Part shown: one piece after another, positions 48,074 through 60,600 of the stretch
Numbering within the stretch: the first letter of the stretch is position 1
How the letters are laid out: each line of letters starts with the position of its first letter
Assembly: GCA_013285945.1 (NCBI GenBank)
Contig: JABDGP010000007.1
Coordinates: 1 to 64,000, forward strand
DNA from: Bacteroidota bacterium
GTDB lineage: Bacteria; Bacteroidota; Bacteroidia; Cytophagales; Cyclobacteriaceae
DNA length: 64,000 nucleotides
Reading direction: 5' to 3'
The notes under the pieces: generated by a model
Seen by the model: the letters and a program-made list of their open reading frames with translations, nothing else
Databases searched by the model: none
What the model was told of the DNA's origin: nothing
Made by a program: the position numbers and the translations under genes

Positions 48074-50590
48074 ATGCATTTTCTCATCGGCAATCTTGGC
48101 CACCTGTTCGTTATAGCTTCGTTTGTTGCGTCTTTGGTTTGTGCTTTCGCTTACTGGAAAAGTTTCTATTCCGCTAATAACCTTGAAAAAGGTAAATGGG
48201 TGAACAACGCGCGATTTGCATTCTATTTTCACTCTATCTCCGTACTTGGAATAATTGCCAGCTTGTTTGTGATCATTTATAGACACTACTTCGAATATCA
48301 CTACGCCTATAGTCACTCGTCGTTGCATTTGCCAGGCCAGTATATGATCTCCTGTTTTTGGGAAGGTCAGGAAGGAAGCTTTTTGCTATGGATGTTTTGG
48401 CAAGCTGTACTCGGTGTGATCCTGATTCGCACACAACGTGCGTGGGAAGCGCCCGTAATGATTGTGTTTGCACTGGTGCAGGCATTTCTTGCTTCCATGA
48501 TATTGGGAGTTGTCATTCCTGCGATCAATATTAAAATCGGAAGCTCACCTTTCATTTTGTTGCGTGATGCAATGAGTGATCCGATATTCAAAATCGACCC
48601 CAACTTTATTCCCAAAGACGGCCACGGATTAAATGCGCTTCTTCAAAATTATTGGATGGTCATCCACCCGCCTACACTTTTTCTTGGCTTTGCGCTTACA
48701 CTTCCACCATTTGCATTTTGCATTGCGGGGCTTTGGCAAAAAAAATATTCCGAGTGGATCAAACCCGCTCTGCCATGGGCGCTTTTGGGTGGCGCTGTTC
48801 TTGGCCTCGGCATTTTAATGGGCGGTTACTGGGCCTACGAAACACTTAGCTTTGGCGGCTACTGGAACTGGGACCCTGTAGAGAATGCGGTCTATGTGCC
48901 TTGGCTGATACTCATCGCGTCAATCCATGTGATGATGACGTATAAAAACAGCAACACTGCGCTTAAGACTTCAATCATTCTGGCAATTTCAGTTTTCATC
49001 TTGATTTTGTACTCAACGTTCCTCACCCGAAGCGGTATTTTGGGCGACACTTCCGTACATTCATTTACCGATCTTGGACTTTCGGGGCAGCTGCTTCTTT
49101 ACCTTTTATTCTTTACTGTTGCCGCCATTATTCTTTGTATCAGCCGATGGAAAGAAATTCCGTCATCTGAAAAAGAAGTCTCCGTTTACTCTCGTGAGTT
49201 CTGGGTTTTTTTGGGAGCCACCGCACTCTGTCTTATGGGTTTTCAAGTGCTAATGCCTACGTCCATCCCTGTTTATAATAAAATTATTGAGCTCTTTGGA
49301 GGGCATTCGAATTTAGCACCTCCGGCCAACCAGATCGAATTTTATTCAAAGTTTCAATTATGGTTTGGTGTTGCCGTGGCGTTGATATCCGGTACAGGCC
49401 AATTTTTCTGGTGGAAGAAAATGGATAAAGGGAAACTGAAAAAGGAGTTGCTTACACCAGTACTTTTCTCTCTCGTCATCTTTGCTATAATTATTTCCGT
49501 CGCCAAAGTTTACAGTCCCGTTTACCTCGTGCTTACACTGGCTGGTGTTTATCTAATTGTATCAAATGTTAAAGTACTTTTATCGGTAACGAAAGTAAAT
49601 CCAAATCTTTCGGGAGGAGCCGTGGCTCATATTGGCGTTGGACTTGTGCTAATCGGAATTCTTTTTTCTGCCGGCTACTCTAACGTGGTTTCACTGAATA
49701 ACAGTGGAATGATCGTTAACAAAGAGATGGGCACAGACTTCAACCGCGACAATCTTTTGTTGTTTATCAATGAAGCAAAATCGATGGCGGGATATGACAT
49801 CGAGTATCGCAGTGAAAATTTAGAGCTGAGAAATAAAAGAGGTTATGTCAGAAAAAATGATATCGACCCTACCTCTGATCCTTATCGTGTTGTGGCAATC
49901 AAAGACATCGTTTACAAAGGCGAGAAACTTTACAGCGCCCGCGATACTTTTGAAATTTATCCGGAGAACACGTTTTACGAAATCGAAATGCGCAAGAACG
50001 GAAAGTTAGCTGCCACGCTTTACCCACGCATTCAAATCAATCCGGCCATGGGTGGATTTCTTGCCTCACCCGATATTAAAAAGAATTTTGATCGTGATAT
50101 TTATGCTCACGTATCTGCTATGATGAGTCGAGAGGAAGAACCCAACTGGAGTAAGACTGAAGAAGTGAAAGTAAAAATTGGTCAACAGTTTTTCATCAAT
50201 GATTATGTGGCCATACTTGAAGAGATCAAACGGATTGATCAGCTGGGAGGAGTTACCTTAAATGCAGAAGATGTAGCTGTGAAGGCTAAAATAAAAATTG
50301 AAGGAGAACATGAGTCGTTTTACGCAGAGCCTGTATTTCTGATCCGTAACAAAAATGAAGTCGGCCGTATCCCCGCAGAAATCAACGACCTTGGCATTCG
50401 CATCGCTTTGCTCAACATTCATCCGCAAACCAATGAGTTTTCCCTTGGTACCAACGCCCGCCAAAAAGACTGGGTGGTAATCAAAGCATTGGAAAAACCT
50501 TTTATCAATGTACTTTGGCTAGGCACATGCGTGCTTATGGTAGGCTTTGGCATGGCCATGGTACGAAGGTTTAAGGAATTTAAAAGTTGA
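48074..50590 (+). CDS. ccmF: CcmF-like haem lyase subunit
   Basis: 'LSFGGYWNWDPVENAVYVPWLILIASIHVMMTYKN' WWD domain, 'YSTFLTRSGILGDTSVHSFTDLG', 838 aa multi-TM. Confidence 0.95.
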   Translation: MHFLIGNLGHLFVIASFVASLVCAFAYWKSFYSANNLEKGKWVNNARFAFYFHSISVLGIIASLFVIIYRHYFEYHYAYSHSSLHLPGQYMISCFWEGQEGSFLLWMFWQAVLGVILIRTQRAWEAPVMIVFALVQAFLASMILGVVIPAINIKIGSSPFILLRDAMSDPIFKIDPNFIPKDGHGLNALLQNYWMVIHPPTLFLGFALTLPPFAFCIAGLWQKKYSEWIKPALPWALLGGAVLGLGILMGGYWAYETLSFGGYWNWDPVENAVYVPWLILIASIHVMMTYKNSNTALKTSIILAISVFILILYSTFLTRSGILGDTSVHSFTDLGLSGQLLLYLLFFTVAAIILCISRWKEIPSSEKEVSVYSREFWVFLGATALCLMGFQVLMPTSIPVYNKIIELFGGHSNLAPPANQIEFYSKFQLWFGVAVALISGTGQFFWWKKMDKGKLKKELLTPVLFSLVIFAIIISVAKVYSPVYLVLTLAGVYLIVSNVKVLLSVTKVNPNLSGGAVAHIGVGLVLIGILFSAGYSNVVSLNNSGMIVNKEMGTDFNRDNLLLFINEAKSMAGYDIEYRSENLELRNKRGYVRKNDIDPTSDPYRVVAIKDIVYKGEKLYSARDTFEIYPENTFYEIEMRKNGKLAATLYPRIQINPAMGGFLASPDIKKNFDRDIYAHVSAMMSREEEPNWSKTEEVKVKIGQQFFINDYVAILEEIKRIDQLGGVTLNAEDVAVKAKIKIEGEHESFYAEPVFLIRNKNEVGRIPAEINDLGIRIALLNIHPQTNEFSLGTNARQKDWVVIKALEKPFINVLWLGTCVLMVGFGMAMVRRFKEFKS

Positions 50591-50665
50591 TATCGATTTA
50601 ATCCTGACTATCAAGTCTATTAAATTCGCTATCAGTTTATTACCATTCTTTAAAATTCTGAGACA

Positions 50666-51502
50666 ATGCAAAAAGCGAAATCGATTCTAATCACAGGCGC
50701 GTCTTCGGGTATCGGCAATGGCACGGCTAAAGAGTTTATCAGGCGAGGTTACAAGGTCTTCGGCAGCGTACGCAAAGACGAGGATGCCAAACGTCTGAAA
50801 AATGAACTGGGTGAGAACTTCTTTCCATTGATATTCGATGTTACCGACCAAGCCGCTGTAGATCGTGCCGTGACAGAGGTGCAAAAGCTCTTGAACGGAC
50901 AAGGCCTTGGTGGCTTGATTAACAACTCGGGCATTTCAATAAGTGGCCCGATCGAACACCTTCCCATAGAAAAAATAGCTCAAAATTTTGAAGTGAACGT
51001 TTTCGGGCTCATCCGTGCTACAAAAGCTTTTCTTCCATTGCTTGGCACGCAAAAGAATCATCCTTCAGCACCTGGCAGAATCCTTAATATCAGCTCCGTG
51101 GCTGGCAAGATGGCCCCTCCTTTTATGGCACCTTATGTAGGAAGCAAACATGCTGTGGAAGGAATTTCCCACACTTTGCGCCGGGAGTTGATGCGTTATG
51201 GTATTGAGGTAATCATCATCGGCCCTGGTGCAGTTCAAACTCCTATTTGGGATAAAGGCTCAGTAGATGAGTACAAAGACACTGCCTACATTGGCTCGAT
51301 GGCAAAATTTTTTGGCAAGTTTGTAAGCGAAGGTAAAAAGGGATTGCCACTGGAAGAATTCTCGAAACAGGTTGTAGATATTTTTGAAACTCAAAAACCT
51401 AAAACAAGGTATGCTCTCGTGCAAAACAAATTTCAGAACTGGACATTGCCCCGTTTATTGCCCGACCGCGCCGTTGATAATTTTTTCAAAAAACTGATGT
51501 AG
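50666..51502 (+). CDS. Short-chain dehydrogenase/reductase
   Basis: SILITGASSGIGNGTAKEFIRRG, NNSGISISG, NISSVAGKMAPPFMAPYVGSKHAVEG. Confidence 0.93.
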   Translation: MQKAKSILITGASSGIGNGTAKEFIRRGYKVFGSVRKDEDAKRLKNELGENFFPLIFDVTDQAAVDRAVTEVQKLLNGQGLGGLINNSGISISGPIEHLPIEKIAQNFEVNVFGLIRATKAFLPLLGTQKNHPSAPGRILNISSVAGKMAPPFMAPYVGSKHAVEGISHTLRRELMRYGIEVIIIGPGAVQTPIWDKGSVDEYKDTAYIGSMAKFFGKFVSEGKKGLPLEEFSKQVVDIFETQKPKTRYALVQNKFQNWTLPRLLPDRAVDNFFKKLM

Positions 51503-51551
51503 TTTTAATAGCAACATTTGTCTCAATTAACCTATTTAATCACTCTGATCT

Positions 51552-51998
51552 ATGTCACGAACTAAAAAAATTCTGATAGCTCTATTGGTCGTCCTGATTG
51601 TCATTCAATTCATCCGGCCTACGCGCAATATTTCTAATCTGGATGGCCCAAATGAAATTTCAAAGAAGTATACCGTACCCACCGAAGTGCAATCCATCTT
51701 AAAACAATCGTGCTACGACTGTCATAGCAACAACACCAATTATCCATGGTACGCCAATGTGCAGCCCGTTGGCTGGTGGATTCAATACACACATATCAAT
51801 GATGGCAAAAAGCACTTGAATTTTTCAGAATATGCCGGCTACCCTGAGAAGAGAGCCAAGCGTAAATTTGAAGAGATTGTAGACGAAGTGAAAGAAGGAG
51901 GAATGCCTTTGGGAACGTATACATTCATGCATCATGAGGCAGTACTTACACCCGAGCAATCCAAAGCTTTAACCGATTGGGCGGAAAGCCTGAAGTGA
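51552..51998 (+). CDS. Haem-binding domain protein with single CxxCH
   Basis: N-terminal TM, 'SILKQSCYDCHSNNTNYPWYANVQPVGWWIQYTHINDGKKHLNFSEY'. Confidence 0.88.
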   Translation: MSRTKKILIALLVVLIVIQFIRPTRNISNLDGPNEISKKYTVPTEVQSILKQSCYDCHSNNTNYPWYANVQPVGWWIQYTHINDGKKHLNFSEYAGYPEKRAKRKFEEIVDEVKEGGMPLGTYTFMHHEAVLTPEQSKALTDWAESLK

Positions 51999-52030
51999 CC
52001 CCGGAAAGGCAGGAAATGCCAACCGAACCT

Positions 52031-52771
52031 TTAGACTAAGCCCTTTGAATACTTCACCTCCGCCAAAAACAAACCTTCAGCCGGTACATTCATGCCGGCT
52101 TTTTTTCTATCCTTTCCTTTAATGATTTCCTGGAAGTCTTTCAACGAAATCTTTTCGGTACCCACATCAAGCAGGGTGCCTACAATGGCGCGCACCATAC
52201 CACGCAAAAAACGGTTGGCCGTGATTTCAAAGACCAACAGATTCTTTTTCTTTGTCCACCGCGCTTTTTTTATTGTGCACACAAAATGGTTCACGTCCGT
52301 CTTTACCTTGCTAAAACTTGTAAAGTCATGCTCGCCAATTAATAATCCCGCTGCCTGATCCATGGCTTTCACGTTAAGTGGCTTAAAGAAATAATACGAA
52401 TACCCCATAAGTAAAGGGTCTTTTACAGTGGTGACGCAGTATCTGTAGGAGCGCTGGCGGGCATCGTAACGCGCATGAGCGTCATCCCTGACTTTGACTA
52501 TTGAGCGGATGGCAATATCCCTGGGAAGGAATGAATTAAGTCGGTGCAATAAATCATCAGTATCTAGCTCGTTTTTAAAATCAGCATGAAAAAACTGCTG
52601 CTCACAGTGCACGCCAGCATCGGTACGACCACTGCCGACGATAGCTATTTTCTCGCGCATCAGTTTAGTGAGTGCATCTTCCACAACTTGTTGTACGCCA
52701 ACAGCATTGGCCTGATTCTGCCAGCCGCTGTAACGTGAACCGTTGTAGCTGATCTCAAAGAAATACCTCAT
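52031..52771 (-). CDS. truA: tRNA pseudouridine synthase A
   Basis: MRYFFEISYNGSRYSGWQNQANAVGVQQVVEDAL, GSGRTDAGVHCEQQFFHAD, NRFLRGMVRAIVGTLLDVG. Confidence 0.97.
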   Translation of the reverse strand: MRYFFEISYNGSRYSGWQNQANAVGVQQVVEDALTKLMREKIAIVGSGRTDAGVHCEQQFFHADFKNELDTDDLLHRLNSFLPRDIAIRSIVKVRDDAHARYDARQRSYRYCVTTVKDPLLMGYSYYFFKPLNVKAMDQAAGLLIGEHDFTSFSKVKTDVNHFVCTIKKARWTKKKNLLVFEITANRFLRGMVRAIVGTLLDVGTEKISLKDFQEIIKGKDRKKAGMNVPAEGLFLAEVKYSKGLV

Positions 52772-52884
52772 GACAAAAGCATTAACAGACTCATAAAACG
52801 GGGATAGAAATTCGTTTCAAAACTTACATTATTACCTGATTAATCAAATTAACAAATTAATGAATTAGCATATCCACTAATTAG

Positions 52885-54399
<1,515 letters not shown>

Positions 54400-54486
54400 A
54401 ATTTCAAAGTTTCCCAGACAGAGACTTTCTTTCCTGTTTTGGTACATGGATTGGGTCTAGTGATAATTTCCGGCTTTATTTTAAGC

Positions 54487-54514
54487 TTGGACTGGAATTA
54501 GCTTGTTACCTTTG
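54487..54514 (+). promoter_or_regulatory. Candidate promoter TTG-N17-TACCTTTG upstream of the giant T9SS gene
   Basis: TTG at 54487-54489 and TACCTTTG at 54507-54514; spacing fits Bacteroidota -33/-7; implies a ~130-nt 5' UTR. Confidence 0.5.
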
Positions 54515-54652
54515 GATAAATCTGTTATTCAGTATAATAAGTGAATTGTGCTGTTTAATAAGTATTGTTAATCCTATTAAGGTAGTTGCAACTCTTAACT
54601 TAAGGAACTGAATTACTGTCAGTTATTCGGTTAAGTCTGCTGATAATCTAAA

Positions 54653-57600
54653 ATGACCATGAAAATGCTTTACCCCGTGCCGACGACTTCAACGAAAATT
54701 AGCTCAAATACTAAATTTGAGACGCGAAATGGAGTCCCCAAAACAACATTGTCCATTGGTAAGACTTTGCTGTTAAGCTTTGTCTTTCTGCTCGCTTTTG
54801 GTGCGGTTTCAGCACAGACATACTATAACAGAACTAGTCAGAATAATGTTAACTGGTCTACAACAACCGCATGGTCCACAACAAGTCATGCCGGAGGAAG
54901 TTGTGGATGTACTCCCACAGCAGGCTCTACTGTAAACATAGGCGGAGGAAAAACTGTAACATTAAATAACCTTTTGGTTAGCGTAGCTACTGTAAATGTA
55001 GGAGACGATGCTTCTGCCAGTTCTCTAATAATTGGTAATGGAACTGCCACGGCCTCATCATTGACAATAACGGGAAATCTAACCATAACCGGCTCGGCAG
55101 TTGCAGGGTCAACTGTGCAGGTGGGCGGCACTGCGGCTGGAACAACTAATACCCTTTCTGCCTCCAGTATTTCAACTGATGCATTAAGTACTTTTGATCT
55201 TGGAAACACCGGAAACAGCAATTCGGTGGTAACTATTTCTAATACGTTGACCAATGCGGGGACTTTTCAGACCGTTGGCGATGGTGGCGGGACTTTCACA
55301 ATCGCTTTTGATGGAAACATTACCAATAATGGCACTTTGAATTTGGCAAACGCCACCGAAGGATCAACCGCTTCATTTATTGGCTCAGGCCAAACTATCA
55401 GTGGAACTGGCACAAACACATTCTACAATTTTACGATGGGCACCACGGGGTCCAACAATGTGAATGTCAATAGCAGTATCACGATCAATAATACTTTGAC
55501 TTTTTCAGCCACCGGATTACTGGTTGTCAACTCTTCTTCGAATGTCACTCTAGGCAGTAATGCACCTGCCATATCCGGAGCTAGCTCTACAAAATACATT
55601 CAACTGGACGGTACACAAGGAAGCAATAGCCAGTTGATACGCAACAACGCAGGAACAACGGCAGGTTGGCAATACAAATTTGAAATAGGTACGAGCACCG
55701 GAGGTTATACACCTTTGGATATGTCAGCTTCAACTGTCTCCACTGCTCCAACCAATGGCAGTTCGCTTGCAGTAAAAGCAATTTACACCGCTAGTGTGAC
55801 TGGCCACTTGCGCAGAAGTTTTAGGATGGTAGTAACCGGAAACTCAAACGCCACCACATTTACTGGGGCGAATTTCTACTATGCTTCACCCACGACCCCC
55901 GATATTTCGACAAGTGATGTATTAGCAAATTACAATACGATCTGGTTTCTGAATATCAATACCGGTACATGGGCCGCGGTGCCGGGAACCGCACCGGGTG
56001 CTTCTGGGTTTTTCTCCGGCTCAACTACAGGGCAAATGCTAAGCACCGGTTCTTATTATTTTACTATCGGAGCAGCTACATCATACCAAACCTGGTATTC
56101 TTATTCGACGGGAAATTTTTCGGACTATAGCAACTGGACACAAGATCCGTCAGGTACTACGTTTGTTAACCCTTTTTCAACACCACCCTCCGATGGCGAT
56201 GTTGCCATCATTCTTAATGGGTTTACAATTACTGCGGATGTCAACAATATTAATCTCTACGCTGCTACCATAAATAGTGGCGCTACGCTAGATATGATGG
56301 CAACCACAGGCAATTCCTTAGGTACTGTATCAGGTTCAGGCTTGTTGAGAGTAAATGGCGTGGGTTTGCCTACCGGAACGTATGCTTCTTTTGTTTCTTC
56401 ATCTGGAGGCACAGTTGAGTATTATAATTCAGGAGGGAATCTTTCAACTACTCAGACTACCTACAATAACTTATCGCTCACCAATACAACCAACACTGCA
56501 ATCAGTTATGTAATGGCCAGCAATCTAACTGTAAACAGTGCCATGAAAATTACTCAGTCTTCAGGTACAGGAACTGTAGCGTGGCAGATTAATGACAATA
56601 CGAATACCAGCCGAACCCTGAGCATTGCAGGTGACCTTACGGTTTCATCTGGAGGTATAATCAAAGTAGGTACAGGAAACTCTACATCAACCACACCTCA
56701 TGCACTAACATTGTTTGGCAATTTTACAAATAGTGGGGTCGTACAATTTTTTGACTCAACGGGTACCGGCACACAGGATTATAACATTACCCAATACAAC
56801 AATGGTAGTATTTATGGTGCTGCTCTTCAGGGTAATGCCGTGAACGTCACTTTTAGTGGAGGAACAAACGCCACTGTTACTTGTAACAACCATACTGATT
56901 TCTACAGGTTTATCGTAAGCAAAGGAACTGGTCAGCAAACCATTCTTATCTTGAACTCGGCCAAATCAAATTATATGCGGTTGTATGGCCCTGCAGCTTT
57001 GGGAAGTTCAGGAGCGACGGCAGCTACTGAAAAATCTGACAACGCACTATCTATAGTGAATGGGACACTTGAGATTACCGGGACACTTACTATTCCCATC
57101 CTTGATCAGACCGGTGGCGCAGCGAATGATTATTTCGCAATTCCACAAACAGCCGCCCTTTGGATAAATGGCGCTGGAGTTAATGTAACTGTGGCCAGCA
57201 ACTCTGCTGGAAATGGTGATCAACGACTTATGCTCAATGGGCTTCTTCAAGTTACCAACGGCTCAATAAGCTTTGGTTATTCAAAAGGGCTTGGGTCAGG
57301 AGATGCCGGAACTGTAAATATCCAGGGTGGTACAATGAGTGTTTATCAAATCCGACCTCGTGCGGCAAGTGCGACACAAGCTTTCTCATATATTCAATCT
57401 GGTGGAACTGTCAATGTAGGAACCACCGGAACCAATGGTACACCATCTTTAAATGGTGTGGTTAATACCGGCTATGGGCGGATTTCTATTCCTGTGGCAA
57501 CCAGCTCATTCCAGATGTCAGGGGGTATTTTGAATATTGGTCAGCCCACGTCAAATTCCCCAGGCGGGATCGAAATCGCTTCCTCAACCAGTAACTACTC

Positions 57601-60600
57601 GGTGACCGGAGGAACAATCAATGCATATATTCCTTCTACAGGAAGTAATTTTACCATCAATTCAACGGCTTCGCTTTATAACTTAAATATTTACAGAGAT
57701 GGAACCACAAGTGCTCTAACAGCCCAGTTACAAGCATCTCTCATAGTTTTAAATAACCTTACATTAATAAACGGCAACACACCCACTTTTGATTGTAATA
57801 GTAAAAACCTTGCCGTGGGTGGAAATCTAATAGTCAACACGGGAACAGTTTTTACTTCGGGAACGAATACGTTGACCTTTAATGGTTCGGCTGCTCAAAG
57901 CTGGACTAACAGTGGAACCGTCTCCACGTTGGCCAATGTAAGTGTAGTCGTCAACAAATCGGGAATCTTAACTATACCTAATGCTTTGGGAAGCAGCATG
58001 CTCGGCCTCACGCTTACCTCTGGCACACTTGCTGACGGTGGTAACGTGCTAACCGTATTAACAACATTAAGCAATAGTGCAACTCATACCAGCACTGGGA
58101 GCGGAGCAATTCAGTTTAACGGAACTTCCATCACCGGGAGCGCTGGTACTTTTGGTAACCTGACCATCAATAACAATGGAACGGTTACGACAAGTGGCAA
58201 TCAGACTGTTAACGGTAATTTGCGCTTGCTTAACACTAATTCAGCTTTGAACATTGCGTCTAACAATCTTACTGTTTTAGGTAACATCTTTACAGACGCA
58301 GCCAGCGGCGTTGCCTTCAGTACGACGAAACTCATTATTACCAATGGCAATAGGAATGATTTAGGCCTTACGATGAAACCCAGCGCTTCCGCCAGCGATT
58401 TAACTTTTCCAGTTGGCGCATTTATCCCTAACCCAAGTGCCCCTCCTCCAACGATCCTGATATATACGCCGATGACGATGAATATCACTGCTACAACATT
58501 GGGTACAGTTACCGTACGGCCAGTAGCTTCTGTTCATCCCAATGTAACGACTGGAAGCCAGAGCGTAGCCTACTATTGGCGCGTCACGAGCAGTGGTTTT
58601 GCCGGCACAACTGCCGTGATAAATAAGAATTATACATACAGTACTGCCGTGCGCAATGGCACCACGACTTCCTACGTTGCTGCACGTTACGATGCGTCAA
58701 CATTTACCTGGACATACGGCCCAACGGCTACACCATACAATTCAACAACAGGTGCTGGAACAACAACAATCAATACAGTTATCGGCGCGAATAATGGGTG
58801 GTTCAATACCAATTCGGGCTGGTCAGCAAATGCCGTATACATTGATGGAGAATATACGGCAGGGAATACTTCAGCATTTAACGGAACCGTTGTGGTGTAT
58901 TACAGTCGCCTAACTCCCGGAAATTGGAGCGCTAGTACAACTTGGAGTACACTATCAGTGGGAGGATCAGCAGCTGCGTCCGCACCTTGCAGTACTTGTC
59001 CGGTAGTTATAGGAGATGCAACGCATAATCACGTAATAACAAATGATGCAAACAATCAAACGGCCGGAAGTATTTCTATTGCTCAGGGCTCAACGTTAAA
59101 TTGCGGCTCTACTGCCACAGGTCTGAATTTCGGCGTGTATTCGCAAAGAAATGATGGGACCACACCAGGGACTTTGCAGGTAGGTTCCGCTACTTTCCCA
59201 TCTGGCGATTTTAACAGTTTTCTCGGACCTTCAGGTGGAACGGTGCTTTATACGAGTGGTGGTTATACAATTCCCACATTAACTCTTGGAACCTATTATA
59301 ATTTGAGTATTACGCCAACGGGTGCAATAACATTGCCCACTTCTAATCTCACTATCTATAATAATTTAACCACAGCTTCCGGAACTATTAACACAGATGT
59401 TACTACTGCAACTACTAGGACAATAACTGTCAATGGTAATTTTAACCTTAATTCTGGAACATTTAGTTTCCTCACCAACGCTGGAAACACCGCTATAACA
59501 AGTCTAACTGTCGTTGGAAACAGTTCAATTACAGGCCAATTACAAACAAGCGGTGGTACTGTAACGCATACTTTACTTACCTCGGGGTCTATAACAAACA
59601 CTGGTCACATAATATTTGCCAACGGATCATCTAAGGTAGATATCACTTTTTTTGGTTCAAATTCCCAGTCTTTCACTACAACAAGCCCCGGAGTAACAAC
59701 GCTTGACAAGCTTACTGTAAATCTCGGGACTTCTCAAACTCCAGTATTAACGATCGGTGGAACTGGTACATACAATTTCTTGTCTACCAATTGGCTTAGT
59801 CTGTTAAACGGCACAACCAATTTCAATACCTCGGGCACAGTCACTATTGAAAATGCTAACTCTTTTACTATTCCAGCTACAGCTGACTTAAAAGTTTCTT
59901 CAGGTACTGTAAACATCTGTGCTGGCAACAATGACACCTACGACCTTAAGCTAAATGGGAAATTAGAAGTAGCTGGGGGGACTTTATATGTTGGGCCTTC
60001 GAGCGGGGGTGTCAACAATAATGATATCGAATATGCTTCTGCAGGAACTCCGACTATCATAGTTTCGGGAAGCGGTACGCTCTTTGTGATTGGGGCTATA
60101 CGGAGGAATTTAACAACATTAGCCGGAGCTTTAGTGTATAATCAAAGCGGAACATCAACCACTACAGTTCTGGGAACAAATTGCAGTATTGCTGCAAACA
60201 ATGTCCGTGGTGTTTTTGAAATCGAAAGCAACACTGGAAGTAGTTTCATCTTGGGCGGCTCAGCGAACCTGATTATTCAAAAGACAACAACCGGAAGTAG
60301 TTATGCAGACCTCTATTTAAATCCGGTAACCAATTCTATAAGCGCAACAAGTACTATACAAATGGGCCTTGCTGCTACCACGCAAACGATGACCTACAAT
60401 GGTGTAGGGTTGATTGGAAACTTTACCGTAGTAGGGGGTAATACTACCGTGACTTTATCCTCGGATGCAATGACAGCCGCAGGAAACGTAACCATTTGTT
60501 CTACTTGCGTATTAAGCCCTGGGTCGCTAAACGTTAACATTGGCGGTAACCTGGTTGTCAATTCTACGGGAACTTATAGTGGATCTTCCAATACCACTAC

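Noticed and set aside
52008-52020. ggca-ggaaa-tgcc hairpin between the haem-binding gene and truA
   Set aside because: Four-bp stem without T-run; could be chance
54400-54652. Possible small RNA, tRNA or small ORF in the 253-nt gap before the giant gene
   Set aside because: No tRNA-like fold or convincing coding frame seen; best explained as promoter plus 5' UTR
54886-55254. 122-aa antisense ORF and similar Val/Pro-rich antisense ORFs (59356, 59734, 60652, 61906, 62632) in the giant gene
   Set aside because: Explained by Thr/Ser/Asn/Gly codon bias of the sense repeat protein; similar VxVPxV composition in all is a by-product
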